Counted from the first letter of the stretch, positions 8,016-17,740 are shown. The stretch is DNA of 34,294 nt from an uncultured Shewanella sp. (GCF_947495455.1 NZ_CANLZC010000062.1:1-34294), one strand, 5' to 3'. Notes: a model not told the origin generated them from the sequence alone. Numbers and translations are program-made.

Positions 8016-10673
8016 ATGCTGGATATATTAAGGCTATATGCTATACGTATTTATATTAAGTCAATAACAAAAAGAGGAACCAAAAGCACTTTTATTGACA
8101 ATTTAAATTTAGATAAAGAAATATCATACAACAGTCTAATTTTTTGGCTTTTCAAATATCACAGCAAACATAGAAATACAGAAAATATATATAAGGTAAT
8201 ATCAATATATCTCAAATCTAATTATGCAAACATTGAAGAAAACTCAATATCATTAGATTTTTTAATCAACAGCAGAAAAAACGAAGCAAAAGAACTATTA
8301 ATAAAAAAAATCGATGGTGGATTCAAATATAACACATTAAATAAACACTATACTTTTTTAAAAGAAGAGAATTTAATTAAATATCTAGATTACGATTGCT
8401 TAATTAAATTATCAAAAAATAATGAGATAGATCTATCTATACTTTATGATAATATTATTGAAAATAAAAAGATAAATAAAAAAATAATAATTAGCATAGT
8501 CAAAACACTCATAACAAACCAAGACTATATCAACTCTAAAATTTTTTTAGACAAAATAAAAAATATACAATTAAAAGGAAAGCCATTTTATTACGTTATA
8601 ACTCTAATGATAAATTTCTGCAGTGAGACAGAACTTAAAAATTTTATTAAACAACAAGAGAAATCTTACATATACAGAAAGAACAACTTATATGAATACA
8701 TTCATAAAAAATCACTATTATATAATGATGGATTTTTATCAAATATAACAAGTAAATATGTAAAACCTAATATTACATATCATAAAAAACGTATGGAAGC
8801 CATTGCCAAATCGAATTTAAAATTAAATGAATTCGTATACTTATTCAAAAATACAAACTTCCCTAATCTAGACATTAGTTTTACTAAAATATTTAACTCT
8901 AATACATTAACCAAGAAAAAATTCTATGATAAAAACAAAAAATATTATCCATACATTTGTTCTTATTTACTAGAATCCATTCCAGGTTCAGAACTATATT
9001 GCTTTAAAGAAAGCAATACTATCAATCACCTACTGGCAAGAGAAACAAATTTATTAAAAAAGTTTAAAAATTCAAAAAAAATCAGCTTCAATATTGAAAC
9101 GTATAAAAGAATGTTAGAAGAGGGGGATCCAGAACACTATTTAATGATTTGTAGTGATAGCTCTGAAAAGGCCTTGATTGAATTCCAAAAAAACAAAAAA
9201 AATGGAAACTTTAAAAATGCATTAATTCATGCTAAATATTTAAGAGATCACACACAAGATAGAGAAAGAAAACGTAATATACTTAGAGTTATAGAAATGT
9301 ACGATAAACTAGGAGAAGAAAAAAAAGTAAAAAAAGAATTAAGAAGGCTAAAAGAAGGATATTTAAAAGCCAACATATTAATAATAAATAACAACATAGA
9401 TAAACCAGTAGCAGAAAGGTTAAAGAAGCTAGATAAGTATAATTATTTAATTGAGAACAAGTCAGATGATTTAATTTTCATAAAAACAAAGCTATCACTA
9501 CTTGTTGAGGAAAATGAAAATAAAAAAATAAAAAAATATATTGATGAAGTTATAAAAAATAAAGAACAGTATATATATGACCCTGAATTAAAGAAGCTAA
9601 TAATTTTGACATTATATTTCATTTTAAATGACAAAAAAGATATAATTAAACTATCAGAGAAATATAAAACCGCTGACAAAACAACATTAATATATGAATC
9701 ATTAATTAAAATTGAACAAAATATTGAAATACCAGATGAAATATATAAAAGCATAGACCCAGACTTAAAACTAATAAAACTAAACAATTATATACACAAA
9801 GATTTAAAGAGTAAATCAATACAAACATTCCAAGAAACAATTAACTCAAAGGTTGTGTCAAAAGAATACCCAATAACAATAAAAAACATAAAATTAAGTT
9901 CTAATTTTAAAGGAAAAGAAATAAATAGTAATAAATTAATAAGCATAATAATGACTAATTATGGGTATTCTGATTATGTAGAAGTATCAATAAAATCCAT
10001 ATTAGAACAATCTTATAGCAACTTTGAACTTATTATCATTGATGATAAATCAGACAGCTTAAGTTATTACAAGTTAAATAGCCTTATAGAAAGAATAAAT
10101 GACCCAAGAATCACCCTAATTCAATCAAAAGAAAATGGAGGAACCTATAAATCCAAAAATATAGGAATGTCAATAGCAAAGGGGGAACTTATTACATTTC
10201 AAGACTCCGATGACTACTCACATCCAGATCGATTAGTTATACAGAAAAATAATATTGAAGAAAATAATAAAATAGCAAACACTGTAAAATGTTTCAGGTT
10301 AACACAAAAAGGAACTGCATATTTTTATCGTTCAGGCGCAATAAAAAAAGCTCCTATCTCATTAATGATTAAAAGAAAGGTATTTAATGAACTTGGCTAC
10401 TTCAATAGTGTTAGAGTTGGTTCAGATAGTGAGTATTTAAGCCGAATAAAATTAGTTTATGGGAATGACGCAATAATTAATTTAGATTACATAGGTTATT
10501 TTGCTAGTTATCAACTTACGTCATTAACAAGTTTAGGTAAAACTAGTTTACACCCTGTACTTGGTATTACTGGAATAAGAGCTAAATATAAAAAAACTTA
10601 CTTAAAATGGCATGCTGAAATACGTCAAGGTAGAACTCCATATCTACCCAGAAATATAGAGATATCCATATAA
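8016..10673 (+). CDS. large glycosyltransferase: helical N-terminal region plus C-terminal GT2 domain
   Basis: The protein has 885 residues. The last 245 or so form a GT2 domain: ISIIMTNYGYSDYV at about 641, LIIIDDKSD, then the DSDD metal motif at about 729-732 (FQDSDDYSHPDRL) and a C-terminal YLPRN segment. The first 630 or so residues are Lys/Ile/Asn-rich and predicted helical, with TPR-like pieces such as GNFKNALIHAKYLRD around 395-420. I recognise no named domain there. The DNA is extremely AT-rich throughout. It starts at ATG 8016 with AAGG 10 or so nt upstream, 54 nt after tviB. The GT2 domain likely adds a sugar to the cluster A chain; the N-terminal role is unknown. Confidence 0.78.
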   Translation: MLDILRLYAIRIYIKSITKRGTKSTFIDNLNLDKEISYNSLIFWLFKYHSKHRNTENIYKVISIYLKSNYANIEENSISLDFLINSRKNEAKELLIKKIDGGFKYNTLNKHYTFLKEENLIKYLDYDCLIKLSKNNEIDLSILYDNIIENKKINKKIIISIVKTLITNQDYINSKIFLDKIKNIQLKGKPFYYVITLMINFCSETELKNFIKQQEKSYIYRKNNLYEYIHKKSLLYNDGFLSNITSKYVKPNITYHKKRMEAIAKSNLKLNEFVYLFKNTNFPNLDISFTKIFNSNTLTKKKFYDKNKKYYPYICSYLLESIPGSELYCFKESNTINHLLARETNLLKKFKNSKKISFNIETYKRMLEEGDPEHYLMICSDSSEKALIEFQKNKKNGNFKNALIHAKYLRDHTQDRERKRNILRVIEMYDKLGEEKKVKKELRRLKEGYLKANILIINNNIDKPVAERLKKLDKYNYLIENKSDDLIFIKTKLSLLVEENENKKIKKYIDEVIKNKEQYIYDPELKKLIILTLYFILNDKKDIIKLSEKYKTADKTTLIYESLIKIEQNIEIPDEIYKSIDPDLKLIKLNNYIHKDLKSKSIQTFQETINSKVVSKEYPITIKNIKLSSNFKGKEINSNKLISIIMTNYGYSDYVEVSIKSILEQSYSNFELIIIDDKSDSLSYYKLNSLIERINDPRITLIQSKENGGTYKSKNIGMSIAKGELITFQDSDDYSHPDRLVIQKNNIEENNKIANTVKCFRLTQKGTAYFYRSGAIKKAPISLMIKRKVFNELGYFNSVRVGSDSEYLSRIKLVYGNDAIINLDYIGYFASYQLTSLTSLGKTSLHPVLGITGIRAKYKKTYLKWHAEIRQGRTPYLPRNIEISI

Positions 10674-10717
10674 AACCATACTAGAGTCTTGAACTATCAA
10701 GCTAACATCAACCCATT

Positions 10718-11830
10718 ATGAAACTCTCTTTTATTATTCCCTATGGAATGCGTTCGTTTGACAAACAACACCAGCGACTTTTGTCGCTGGTGAGCACATT
10801 AGTATCACTCAATGACTGTGAAATTATTATTCATGATATGAGTGTTGATAGTGCGCATCAAAGATTAACTGATTCAGGCTTAATGGCGAATGCTAAGGTA
10901 ACTTACATGCATGAGCCTTTGCTATTCGGCGATGTCTTTTCACCCGCTTATGCCAGAAATCAAGGGGTGAAACATTCAAAAGGTGAATACTTGTTTTTTA
11001 TGGATGTGGACTTAACCGCCGACATCACTTTTTTACAAAGCCTCATTGGTAGAGCCAACAAGCTTAAACAAATAAGCACTAAAGCCTTTGAAATGTTTCC
11101 TTGTTTTTATTTAACTCAGAATGCCAGCCTCAATCAGAACAAAAACAATTTTAGTCCTAGTAATTACTTATTAAGTTATATGCAAGGCGAAAATTCCATC
11201 ATTGAAGGTATCGCTCTGGCATCAAGCTGCTTACTCGTTAATAAAAATTGGTTTAATCGATTAGGTGGGTTTGATGAATCTTTTATCGGTCATGGAGGAG
11301 AAGATCTTTTTCTCATTTGTCAATTAGCATATCATTTTCCATTGGCTCCTTTGCCATCAGACTTTAAAAATAATACGAAAACATTACATCCAGCGAATTA
11401 CAAAGGATTTAGGCGCTATTTAAGTGTATATGCACTAGAACATCTTTTTGAACAGCGCTTTTTCTTACATTCTTGGCACCCAAGACCCCTCACTCACAAC
11501 TATTATCGTAGACGAAAATATAATGACTTATACCTGATGAAAAAAATTCAAGATTTACTCACCAATCAGCCTGAAAAACTGGGTAATACATACACCAACC
11601 TTGTTGACAATAGCTTTAACATTGAACACCAATACGAAGCATGGTTAGTACAAAAACAAGAAGAGTACCACTGGCATTACCCCCAATATAGTGGGTTATT
11701 TCAATGGAAAGCAAAGCAAAAAATTAAACGTCCATTATGGCGAAAAATAAGAAAACTTTATGTCAACCCTCGTTTATTTACTAAAGACCTGATTGATAAA
11801 CACAAAAAACCATTCAAACAAAACCAATGA
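10718..11830 (+). CDS. GT2-family capsule glycosyltransferase with GT7C-like segment, copy 1
   Basis: This 370-residue glycosyltransferase starts MKLSFIIPYGMRSF, has the DVD motif at D96-V-D98, and carries GGFDESFIGHGGEDLFLIC, resembling the C-terminal donor-site segment of galactosyltransferase/chondroitin-polymerase-like enzymes. Its C-terminus holds RKIRKLYVNPRLFTKD (about 342-357), the motif also found in KpsE. A close paralogue lies at 32171-33259. Both copies sit directly before a kpsU gene, which hints at a step near the conserved Kdo linker rather than a serotype-specific sugar (inference). Base composition is back to near the kps level here. Confidence 0.82.
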   Translation: MKLSFIIPYGMRSFDKQHQRLLSLVSTLVSLNDCEIIIHDMSVDSAHQRLTDSGLMANAKVTYMHEPLLFGDVFSPAYARNQGVKHSKGEYLFFMDVDLTADITFLQSLIGRANKLKQISTKAFEMFPCFYLTQNASLNQNKNNFSPSNYLLSYMQGENSIIEGIALASSCLLVNKNWFNRLGGFDESFIGHGGEDLFLICQLAYHFPLAPLPSDFKNNTKTLHPANYKGFRRYLSVYALEHLFEQRFFLHSWHPRPLTHNYYRRRKYNDLYLMKKIQDLLTNQPEKLGNTYTNLVDNSFNIEHQYEAWLVQKQEEYHWHYPQYSGLFQWKAKQKIKRPLWRKIRKLYVNPRLFTKDLIDKHKKPFKQNQ

Positions 11831-12298
11831 AAATAAAAAACCTTGTAATAAAAAGTGTTAAGCTCAATCAAGCAAATAATGATAGAACTTATTCTGAACT
11901 TTTTTAGATTAAATACACTGCATGAACAAAAAACTAACAATCCAAGTTCTATTTGCTGCTGCCTGATTTATTATATTCAACGTTATACCCACAATATTTT
12001 AATCCAGACTCTACAAAGCCGTCGACTCTGGATAATTTGTTAGATTATTTATCTAATAAAATGAAAAATAATAAAATTTAATTTTCTTATACTCTTTTTT
12101 ACATTAGGAAAGCGAAAAGTAGTTAACACTTACTGTCAAGTTTAAAGTACACTAATACTTTTGGCTAGTTAGACTAATGTTTTTGGGCAAGTATTGAATA
12201 ACTTTCAATAAATAAAAAAAACAAATACTTATATGATTTTAATAATCAAAAATTAGCACGTAGCAATAGAAATCCTTATCGACGAAAAGAACACTAAC
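11831..12298. other. 468-bp spacer between the glycosyltransferase and kpsU
   Basis: I see no supportable gene. Short open frames here have no recognisable product and no good ribosome-binding site. An imperfect hairpin (ATCCAGA near 12003, TCTGGAT near 12034) lacks a proper T-run, so I do not call a terminator. The spacer is AT-rich and may hold a promoter for kpsU, but none can be fixed by eye. Confidence 0.5.
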
Positions 12299-13069
12299 AT
12301 GCAGTATAAAATTGTTATTCCGGCTCGGTTCGCGTCGACGCGTTTACCGGGTAAACCTTTAATGAAAATAGCGGGTAAGCCTATGATTTGGCATACCTAT
12401 CAACGTGCTATGGAAACACTTATTGGCAATAAAAACATTGTTATTGCCACAGATCATACAGAAACAGGGCAAATTGCCACAGACTTTGGTGCCAATGTGG
12501 TCATGACATCCAGTGAACATGAGTCAGGCACATCACGGCTGGCAGAAGTCGCTAGGCGTTTAAACTGGGCTGAAGACACTATCGTGGTCAATCTACAAGG
12601 CGACGAGCCTTTATTAGAACCTGAACTGATAGAATTAACAGCAAAAACTTTAGCCAACCACCCCAAAGCGGGTATGGCAACTTTAGGCTGCCAAATAAAA
12701 CACCAAGAAGATCTGCTTAATCCCAATTGTGTCAAAGTAGTGTGTGACCGCAATGGCAAAGCGATTTATTTTTCGCGCTCAGCCATTCCCTTTGCACGAG
12801 ATGGTTTTGAACAGGCCGATTTTAATACGCCCAGTAATCCGTGGCTGCGCCATATTGGCATGTATGCCTATCGTGTTTCAGCCTTATACCAATATCAGTC
12901 TTGGCCAAGTTCGACCCTTGAAGAATTAGAAAAGCTAGAGCAGCTAAGAGCCATTTTTAATGATGTACATATTCAAGTAGCCTTGATTGATAAAGCCCCA
13001 AGACATGGGGTGGACACTTATGATGATTTAGAAAAAGTGCGCAGTATCGTCAATGAAAACTATGTATAA
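12299..13069 (+). CDS. kpsU: CMP-Kdo synthetase (3-deoxy-manno-octulosonate cytidylyltransferase), copy 1
   Basis: It activates Kdo with CTP to CMP-Kdo, the donor for the capsule linker. It has 256 residues with the nucleotide-binding N-terminus VIPARFASTRLPGKPL, NLQGDEPLL (metal-binding Asp), YFSRSAIPF and the C-terminal HGVDTYDDLEKV. Length and motifs fit KpsU/KdsB. I call it kpsU rather than housekeeping kdsB from its place in the capsule locus, though it could serve both. It follows a 468-bp gap and is followed by a rho-independent terminator, so it ends the first transcription unit. A second copy lies at 33271-34050. Confidence 0.93.
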   Translation: MQYKIVIPARFASTRLPGKPLMKIAGKPMIWHTYQRAMETLIGNKNIVIATDHTETGQIATDFGANVVMTSSEHESGTSRLAEVARRLNWAEDTIVVNLQGDEPLLEPELIELTAKTLANHPKAGMATLGCQIKHQEDLLNPNCVKVVCDRNGKAIYFSRSAIPFARDGFEQADFNTPSNPWLRHIGMYAYRVSALYQYQSWPSSTLEELEKLEQLRAIFNDVHIQVALIDKAPRHGVDTYDDLEKVRSIVNENYV

Positions 13070-13096
13070 AAATAACCAGTTATAAGAAAACGAATT

Positions 13097-13134
13097 AGAA
13101 GAGAAGAAGAGAAGAAGAAGAGAAGAAGAAAGAG
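13097..13134 (+). repeat. purine-only GAA/GA tract
   Basis: Just after kpsU there are 38 nt made only of A and G, in repeats of GAAGA/GAAGAA. Such tracts can slip during replication. Any function is unknown; it lies between the kpsU stop and the terminator. Confidence 0.75.
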
Positions 13135-13194
13135 TCTAAAAAGGATCTTCAATAGAAGAAGCTGCAGCGCTCTCTGACAGTACGCATCTCAAAC

Positions 13195-13228
13195 CTCCGT
13201 GCAGATCCACGTTGCACGGGGATTTTTT
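13195..13228 (+). terminator. rho-independent terminator after kpsU
   Basis: The inverted repeat CCGTGCA (13197-13203) and TGCACGG (13213-13219) extends by two more pairs including a wobble, encloses a 9-nt loop, and is followed by a run of six T. The T-run lies only on the plus-strand side, so it should stop transcription coming from kpsU rather than from the opposing HIT gene. Confidence 0.8.
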
Positions 13229-13299
13229 CACATTAGACTCACATTTAAGACCAAATAATAGAGCACATTAAAGACCAGCTCACAGAACAGTCCCGATAA

Positions 13300-13331
13300 C
13301 AGACTCGTACACAGACTCGATCACAGACGCG
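13300..13331 (+). repeat. 12-bp direct repeat, about 2.7 copies
   Basis: CAGACTCGTACA, CAGACTCGATCA and CAGACGCG follow each other directly, running over the stop codon of the HIT-family gene (13321-13323 on the minus strand). This is another small tandem array at a gene edge in this locus. Confidence 0.7.
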
Positions 13332-13734
13332 CGGTTAAATAAGTGCCTATCTGCTCCATTAAATGATTAAGCTTATCGTCACTCATTTGCTGACCGCAAG
13401 TATTTCCCCAAATGGGTTTAGGCCAAATGCCATCTTGATAAAAACGCGCCACATGATGCACATGCAATTGCGACACAATATTGCCTATTGCGGCCACATT
13501 GATTTTATCGGCGTTAAATTCCACTTTTAACATTTCACCAATCAAAGAGGACTCTTGTAATAACTGCTGTTGCTCTTTTGGCGTTAATTGAAAAAGTTCT
13601 GTTTTATTGTCGACTCTTGGCACTAAAATCAGCCAAGGCCCTATGTCTTCCTTACTGAGCAGAACATCGCACAAAGGCAAACTGATAATTTTTATTGTCT
13701 CTTTTGCAAGCTGTTTATCTAATTCAAAGGCCAT
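13321..13734 (-). CDS. HIT-family (histidine triad) nucleotide-binding protein
   Basis: This 137-residue cytoplasmic protein of the HIT superfamily has the motif QLHVHHVARFYQDGIWPKPI at about residues 88-107. It belongs to the gammaproteobacterial type where the third triad position is not His; the middle His (catalytic in HIT hydrolases) is present. Family members hydrolyse or transfer nucleotides from dinucleoside polyphosphates or nucleotide-sugar-like substrates. It is the only clear minus-strand gene in the window and separates kpsU from kpsC. It is probably a chromosomal housekeeping gene caught between two capsule segments; a direct capsule role is not indicated. Confidence 0.85.
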   Translation of the reverse strand: MAFELDKQLAKETIKIISLPLCDVLLSKEDIGPWLILVPRVDNKTELFQLTPKEQQQLLQESSLIGEMLKVEFNADKINVAAIGNIVSQLHVHHVARFYQDGIWPKPIWGNTCGQQMSDDKLNHLMEQIGTYLTARL

Positions 13735-13954
13735 AAAACCATCACACTTATAAATTCTTAATTGTAACCTACTCTAAAGAAAAAAATAACTCAATTACAT
13801 TGACACAACAACAGAGTTATTGCATGTTCGACACAGACTCAAAGTTGAACACTCTTTAATCAAGTCGCCCTTCATTAATTCAGTACCTTTAATATGCTTA
13901 AAGACGCGACAAACCACTTTCAGTAACCAATAGCGAGTACCAGTAGCCGATTTT

Positions 13955-16015
13955 ATGACTCTATATACCACATCAGCGGGCATTTTAGCGAGAAAGGCCA
14001 ATATTAAAGCCTGTCTAAACCAAGACATTCAGCGGCTTTCTAAACATAATCACCATCAATTGCACCCTGGATCTGACACCCTTGTCGGCTGGGGGGTCAA
14101 ACCTAATGCCCTCAAACTCAAAGCCCTTGCCAATACGCTTTCTTGTGCCTTTATGCACCTAGAAGATGGCTTTATTGGCTACGCGGGCCACCCTAATAAT
14201 CAAGGGCAAGCCGTGTCTATGATAGCCGATAAAATCGGTATTTATTATGATGCTAGGCAGCCTTCCACTTTAGAGCAATTAATCAATACTCCTTGTAATG
14301 AAGCCACTTTAGTTCGCGCTCAAAAACTCGCAGCCAGCTTCATTGAACACGGGATCACTAAATATAATTGTTATACCCAATTCAATGCTCAACATCTATT
14401 GCCTTCATCGTTAATCAGAGCATTACAGAATCGAGAAATGGTACTGATTGTTGATCAAGTCAGTGGCGATCAATCCATTGAAGGGGCATTGGCCTGTCCC
14501 GCCGATTTTCATCGTATGCTTGAAAAAGCAGGCCTGCTTTACCCTAATAGTCAATTGGTCATTAGAACACATCCAGATACACGCTTAGGCCGTAAATCCG
14601 GCGTTTTGGCCAACAAGGTGGCACAAGTATTACCCGAACATTTAAAAAACCGCGTCATTTTAGAAAGCCAGTCTTGTCATCCTCATGCGCTTATTCGCCA
14701 CGCTCAAGCAGTATTTACTGTCTCTTCGCAAATGGGATTTGAAGCCTTGTTATTAGGTAAGCCAGTGCACTGTTTTGGCATGCCCTTTTATGCAGGATGG
14801 GGACTCACTCAAGATGATAAAGAGTGCGAACGAAGACAATCGGTTTCCCTTAATCAATTAGTCGCTGCGAGCTTAATTCAATACCCTTTGTACTTTGATC
14901 CCATCACTCTTAAACCTTCGACGCCGGAAAATGCCATCGCATTAATTGCTCAACAAAATAAAACAGAAATTAGATACAACACACTCTATTTATTAGGCTT
15001 TTCATTTTGGAAACGGGCTTTTCTTTTAGAGTTTTGTCAAAAGCTTAGTAACCAAGTCAAATTTATTAAAAAAATGCCAAAGCACATCAATCCTAATGAC
15101 AGAATTGTCGTTTGGGGCAACAAATACCCCGAACTCACTCAGGCCATTCGCATTGAAGATGGCTTTATTCGCTCCAGTGGCTTAGGTTCCAATTTAGCCA
15201 GACCTTCGTCGCTTATCATCGATCCCTTAGGCATGTATTTTAATGCACAAGTGAACAACACCTTAAGAGAAAAACTCAATCATATTGACATCGATGATGA
15301 CATGTATCGCCGAGGGCAAACCTTAATCAAGTTACTGGTGGATAACGACATCAATAAATATAATCTCACCGGAAGCAACCCATTCACCTTAAAAGATTTG
15401 AATATTCCTTCCCGCGGTCAGCAAAAGCCTTTACTCGTGGTAGGGCAAGTGGATGGCGATGCCTCTATTATTACCGGTAGCTTACAAATCACCAGTAATG
15501 AAGCCTTATTATGGGCCGTGAGAAACGATAACCCAGATGCCTTTATTATCTATAAACCCCATCCCGATGTTGTTGCAGGAAATCGCAAAGGACAAATATC
15601 TAAAGCCTGCATGGAAACTTGCGTCGATGCTCATGTAACCGACATGAGCTTAACGGCACTTTACCCTCATATTAATGCTTTACACACTATGACGTCATTA
15701 AGCGGTTTTGAAGCCCTACTGAGAAATGTTCCTGTGGTGACTTGGGGGCAACCTTTTTATTCTGGCTGGGGACTCACACAAGATAAATATCCTGCAAATG
15801 ATAGGCGGCGCACACTTAGCTTGCCCATTTTAGTGTATATTTGTGTCGCTTTATACCCTATCTATATTGATTGGGAAACACGATTACGGATCACTCCAGA
15901 GCAATTGATTGCCAAAATGGCTGACAACAAAGTCAATGTAAAAAGCCAGCAATCTTATTGGCGACGTTGGCAACTCAAACTGTCATATTTAATTGAAACA
16001 CTAAAAGCGTGTTGA
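13955..16015 (+). CDS. kpsC: capsule beta-Kdo linker transferase KpsC
   Basis: This cytoplasmic double-domain Kdo transferase extends the poly-beta-Kdo linker on phosphatidylglycerol after KpsS adds the first Kdo. It has 686 residues, close to E. coli KpsC. Two similar halves are visible: EDGFIG (about 70), RTHPD (about 205) and YAGWGLT (about 278), then EDGFIRSSGLGS (about 400), YKPHPD (about 532) and YSGWGLT (about 602). These match the GT99/GT107-type halves described for KpsC. The ATG at 13955 keeps the N-terminal domain complete. It is transcribed from the 220-bp divergent spacer with the HIT gene, so it is probably independent of the cluster A ops leader. Confidence 0.95.
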   Translation: MTLYTTSAGILARKANIKACLNQDIQRLSKHNHHQLHPGSDTLVGWGVKPNALKLKALANTLSCAFMHLEDGFIGYAGHPNNQGQAVSMIADKIGIYYDARQPSTLEQLINTPCNEATLVRAQKLAASFIEHGITKYNCYTQFNAQHLLPSSLIRALQNREMVLIVDQVSGDQSIEGALACPADFHRMLEKAGLLYPNSQLVIRTHPDTRLGRKSGVLANKVAQVLPEHLKNRVILESQSCHPHALIRHAQAVFTVSSQMGFEALLLGKPVHCFGMPFYAGWGLTQDDKECERRQSVSLNQLVAASLIQYPLYFDPITLKPSTPENAIALIAQQNKTEIRYNTLYLLGFSFWKRAFLLEFCQKLSNQVKFIKKMPKHINPNDRIVVWGNKYPELTQAIRIEDGFIRSSGLGSNLARPSSLIIDPLGMYFNAQVNNTLREKLNHIDIDDDMYRRGQTLIKLLVDNDINKYNLTGSNPFTLKDLNIPSRGQQKPLLVVGQVDGDASIITGSLQITSNEALLWAVRNDNPDAFIIYKPHPDVVAGNRKGQISKACMETCVDAHVTDMSLTALYPHINALHTMTSLSGFEALLRNVPVVTWGQPFYSGWGLTQDKYPANDRRRTLSLPILVYICVALYPIYIDWETRLRITPEQLIAKMADNKVNVKSQQSYWRRWQLKLSYLIETLKAC

Positions 16016-16089
16016 GTATTGCACTTATTATATGAATTTAGGTTGAGTTTGCGCATCACCCAGCGCTCATAACGAGAACATAGGATGTT

Positions 16090-17343
16090 ATGAAAATTTT
16101 GTTGTTACAAGGCCCTTTGGGCTCATTTTTCCAAACCTTGGGAAATCAACTCCTTCAGCAACAGCATCAAGTGTATAAGATTGATTTTAATGGCGGCGAT
16201 CAATCTTGGCCCATAGATGGTCATAATCAAGCCTTTATCGGACAAAGGCACGAATGGTCTAGCTATTTGAAACACCACCTAAGCTTATGGTCTATTGATG
16301 CTGTAATTTGTTTTGGCGACTGCCGCTTTTACCATAAACAGGCTGCCAGTATCTGCCAGCAACTGAATGTGACTTTTTGGGTATTAGAAGAAGGCTACAT
16401 CAGGCCCGACTTTATCACTTTAGAGCCCCAAGGCGTAAATGCCTTCAGCCCCCTTTTTACTAAGATTCGACAAATCTGTGAACAAAGCATTCCTCTTGCT
16501 GAAAGCTGTGAGCAAAATAATATCGCAATCGGCCCCACCTTTTCACAACGGGCTTATTTCGCTTCTCGTTACCATATTTTACGTACCCTCAAAGCCAAGC
16601 AGTTTAGCCACTACCACAATCATCGCCCCTGGAATGTATATCAAGAGGCCTTAAGTTGGGTTAAAGGAGGCGCAATCAAATTGTTACGTAAAGGCCCAGA
16701 TAAACAGTTAATGCAAAGTTTACGGCAAACATCGGCCAAACTGTTTTTTGTTCCTCTGCAGGTAAGTGAAGACTTTCAAATTAGGCAGCATTCCGATCTC
16801 AGCAGCGTCACAGATATGATCAATCGTGTGATGCATTCCTTTAGCCGATATGCGCCACACAATAGCCAACTCATCTTTAAACATCACCCCATGGACAGAG
16901 GATTTGTCAGCTACAAAAAGCAGATCAATAGCCTAATAGAAAAATATCGACTCCACGGGCGAGTACACTACGCCTATGAATTACCTCTGCCCCCCCTGTA
17001 CCCACTGTTAACTGGGGTCATCACTATTAATAGTACGGTTGGACTATCGGCATTACACCATAGTGTACCCACCTGCTGTTTGGGCAGAGCCTTGTATAAT
17101 CTAAAGGGCTTAACCCATCAGTCAGGGCTCGATAGCTTTTGGACAGATCCCAGCCCAGTATTAGAGCACTTATATCAAGCGTTACATCAAGTATTGCGTC
17201 ATCGCACTCAACTCAATGGCAGCTTTTTTAAACACCAAACCATGACGGCAAACAAAATCATCAAACATATTCAAGCCCATCATCCACATGACTTTTTGAC
17301 TCTGACTCAGCCAAAACCTGCTGCTTTAATGAAACTCGCTTAA
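16090..17343 (+). CDS. kpsS: capsule Kdo-linker initiating transferase KpsS
   Basis: It adds the first beta-Kdo from CMP-Kdo to (lyso)phosphatidylglycerol, starting the capsule lipid anchor. It has 417 residues, near the family norm, with EEGYIRPD (about 100-107), KHHPMDRG (about 264) and NSTVGLSALHH (about 314). It starts at ATG 16090 with AGGA 5-6 nt upstream, 74 nt after kpsC, so it probably shares its transcript. A strong terminator follows. It is the only kpsS in the window although exporter and kpsU genes are doubled. Confidence 0.95.
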   Translation: MKILLLQGPLGSFFQTLGNQLLQQQHQVYKIDFNGGDQSWPIDGHNQAFIGQRHEWSSYLKHHLSLWSIDAVICFGDCRFYHKQAASICQQLNVTFWVLEEGYIRPDFITLEPQGVNAFSPLFTKIRQICEQSIPLAESCEQNNIAIGPTFSQRAYFASRYHILRTLKAKQFSHYHNHRPWNVYQEALSWVKGGAIKLLRKGPDKQLMQSLRQTSAKLFFVPLQVSEDFQIRQHSDLSSVTDMINRVMHSFSRYAPHNSQLIFKHHPMDRGFVSYKKQINSLIEKYRLHGRVHYAYELPLPPLYPLLTGVITINSTVGLSALHHSVPTCCLGRALYNLKGLTHQSGLDSFWTDPSPVLEHLYQALHQVLRHRTQLNGSFFKHQTMTANKIIKHIQAHHPHDFLTLTQPKPAALMKLA

Positions 17344-17436
17344 ATCAAACACGACTTTTTAATAGAAAAGTCAAACCGACCCATTTGAATTATTTATCAG
17401 TTACCTTTAATATCAATTTAATCTATTTAACCAGTA

Positions 17437-17476
17437 AAAAAGGCCTATGGAAATTTATATTTCCATAGGCCTTTTT
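17437..17476 (+). terminator. strong rho-independent terminator after kpsS
   Basis: A perfect 18-bp stem (17437-17454 with 17459-17476), containing AAGGCCTATGGAAAT and its complement, has a 4-nt loop and ends in five T. The matching A-run on the left makes it potentially bidirectional. It separates cluster A from the leader of cluster B. Confidence 0.93.
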
Positions 17477-17740
17477 ATTACGCCATTATAATTAGTAAAA
17501 ACAAAATCAATAAACAAATAAAATATACAAACTCAAAAAAACATTTATTCTGATCTGAATCTTACTTTTAAAAACAAAAATAGACTTTATCAATACAAGT
17601 TGATATGTTTTTATCAAAAATAATGGTACCGTTACATATAAATGCAATATTTGTAATTTACTATCAGCTTATGAACAGCATTAAGATGTTTTGAAACAAA
17701 TTTGATATTGAGACTTGATAGACATAAGCACTAGTTTAAA

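Noticed and set aside
9443..9787. 114-codon minus-strand frame inside the 885-residue glycosyltransferase
   Set aside because: It is a shadow of an AT-rich coding region, made of Ile/Ser/Phe runs with no family resemblance.
11855..12043. 62-codon plus-strand frame in the spacer before kpsU
   Set aside because: Low-complexity AT-rich translation without a recognisable domain or good start signals.
13795..14028. 77-codon minus-strand frame upstream of kpsC
   Set aside because: It overlaps the well-supported kpsC N-terminus, has no recognised family and no clear ribosome-binding site.
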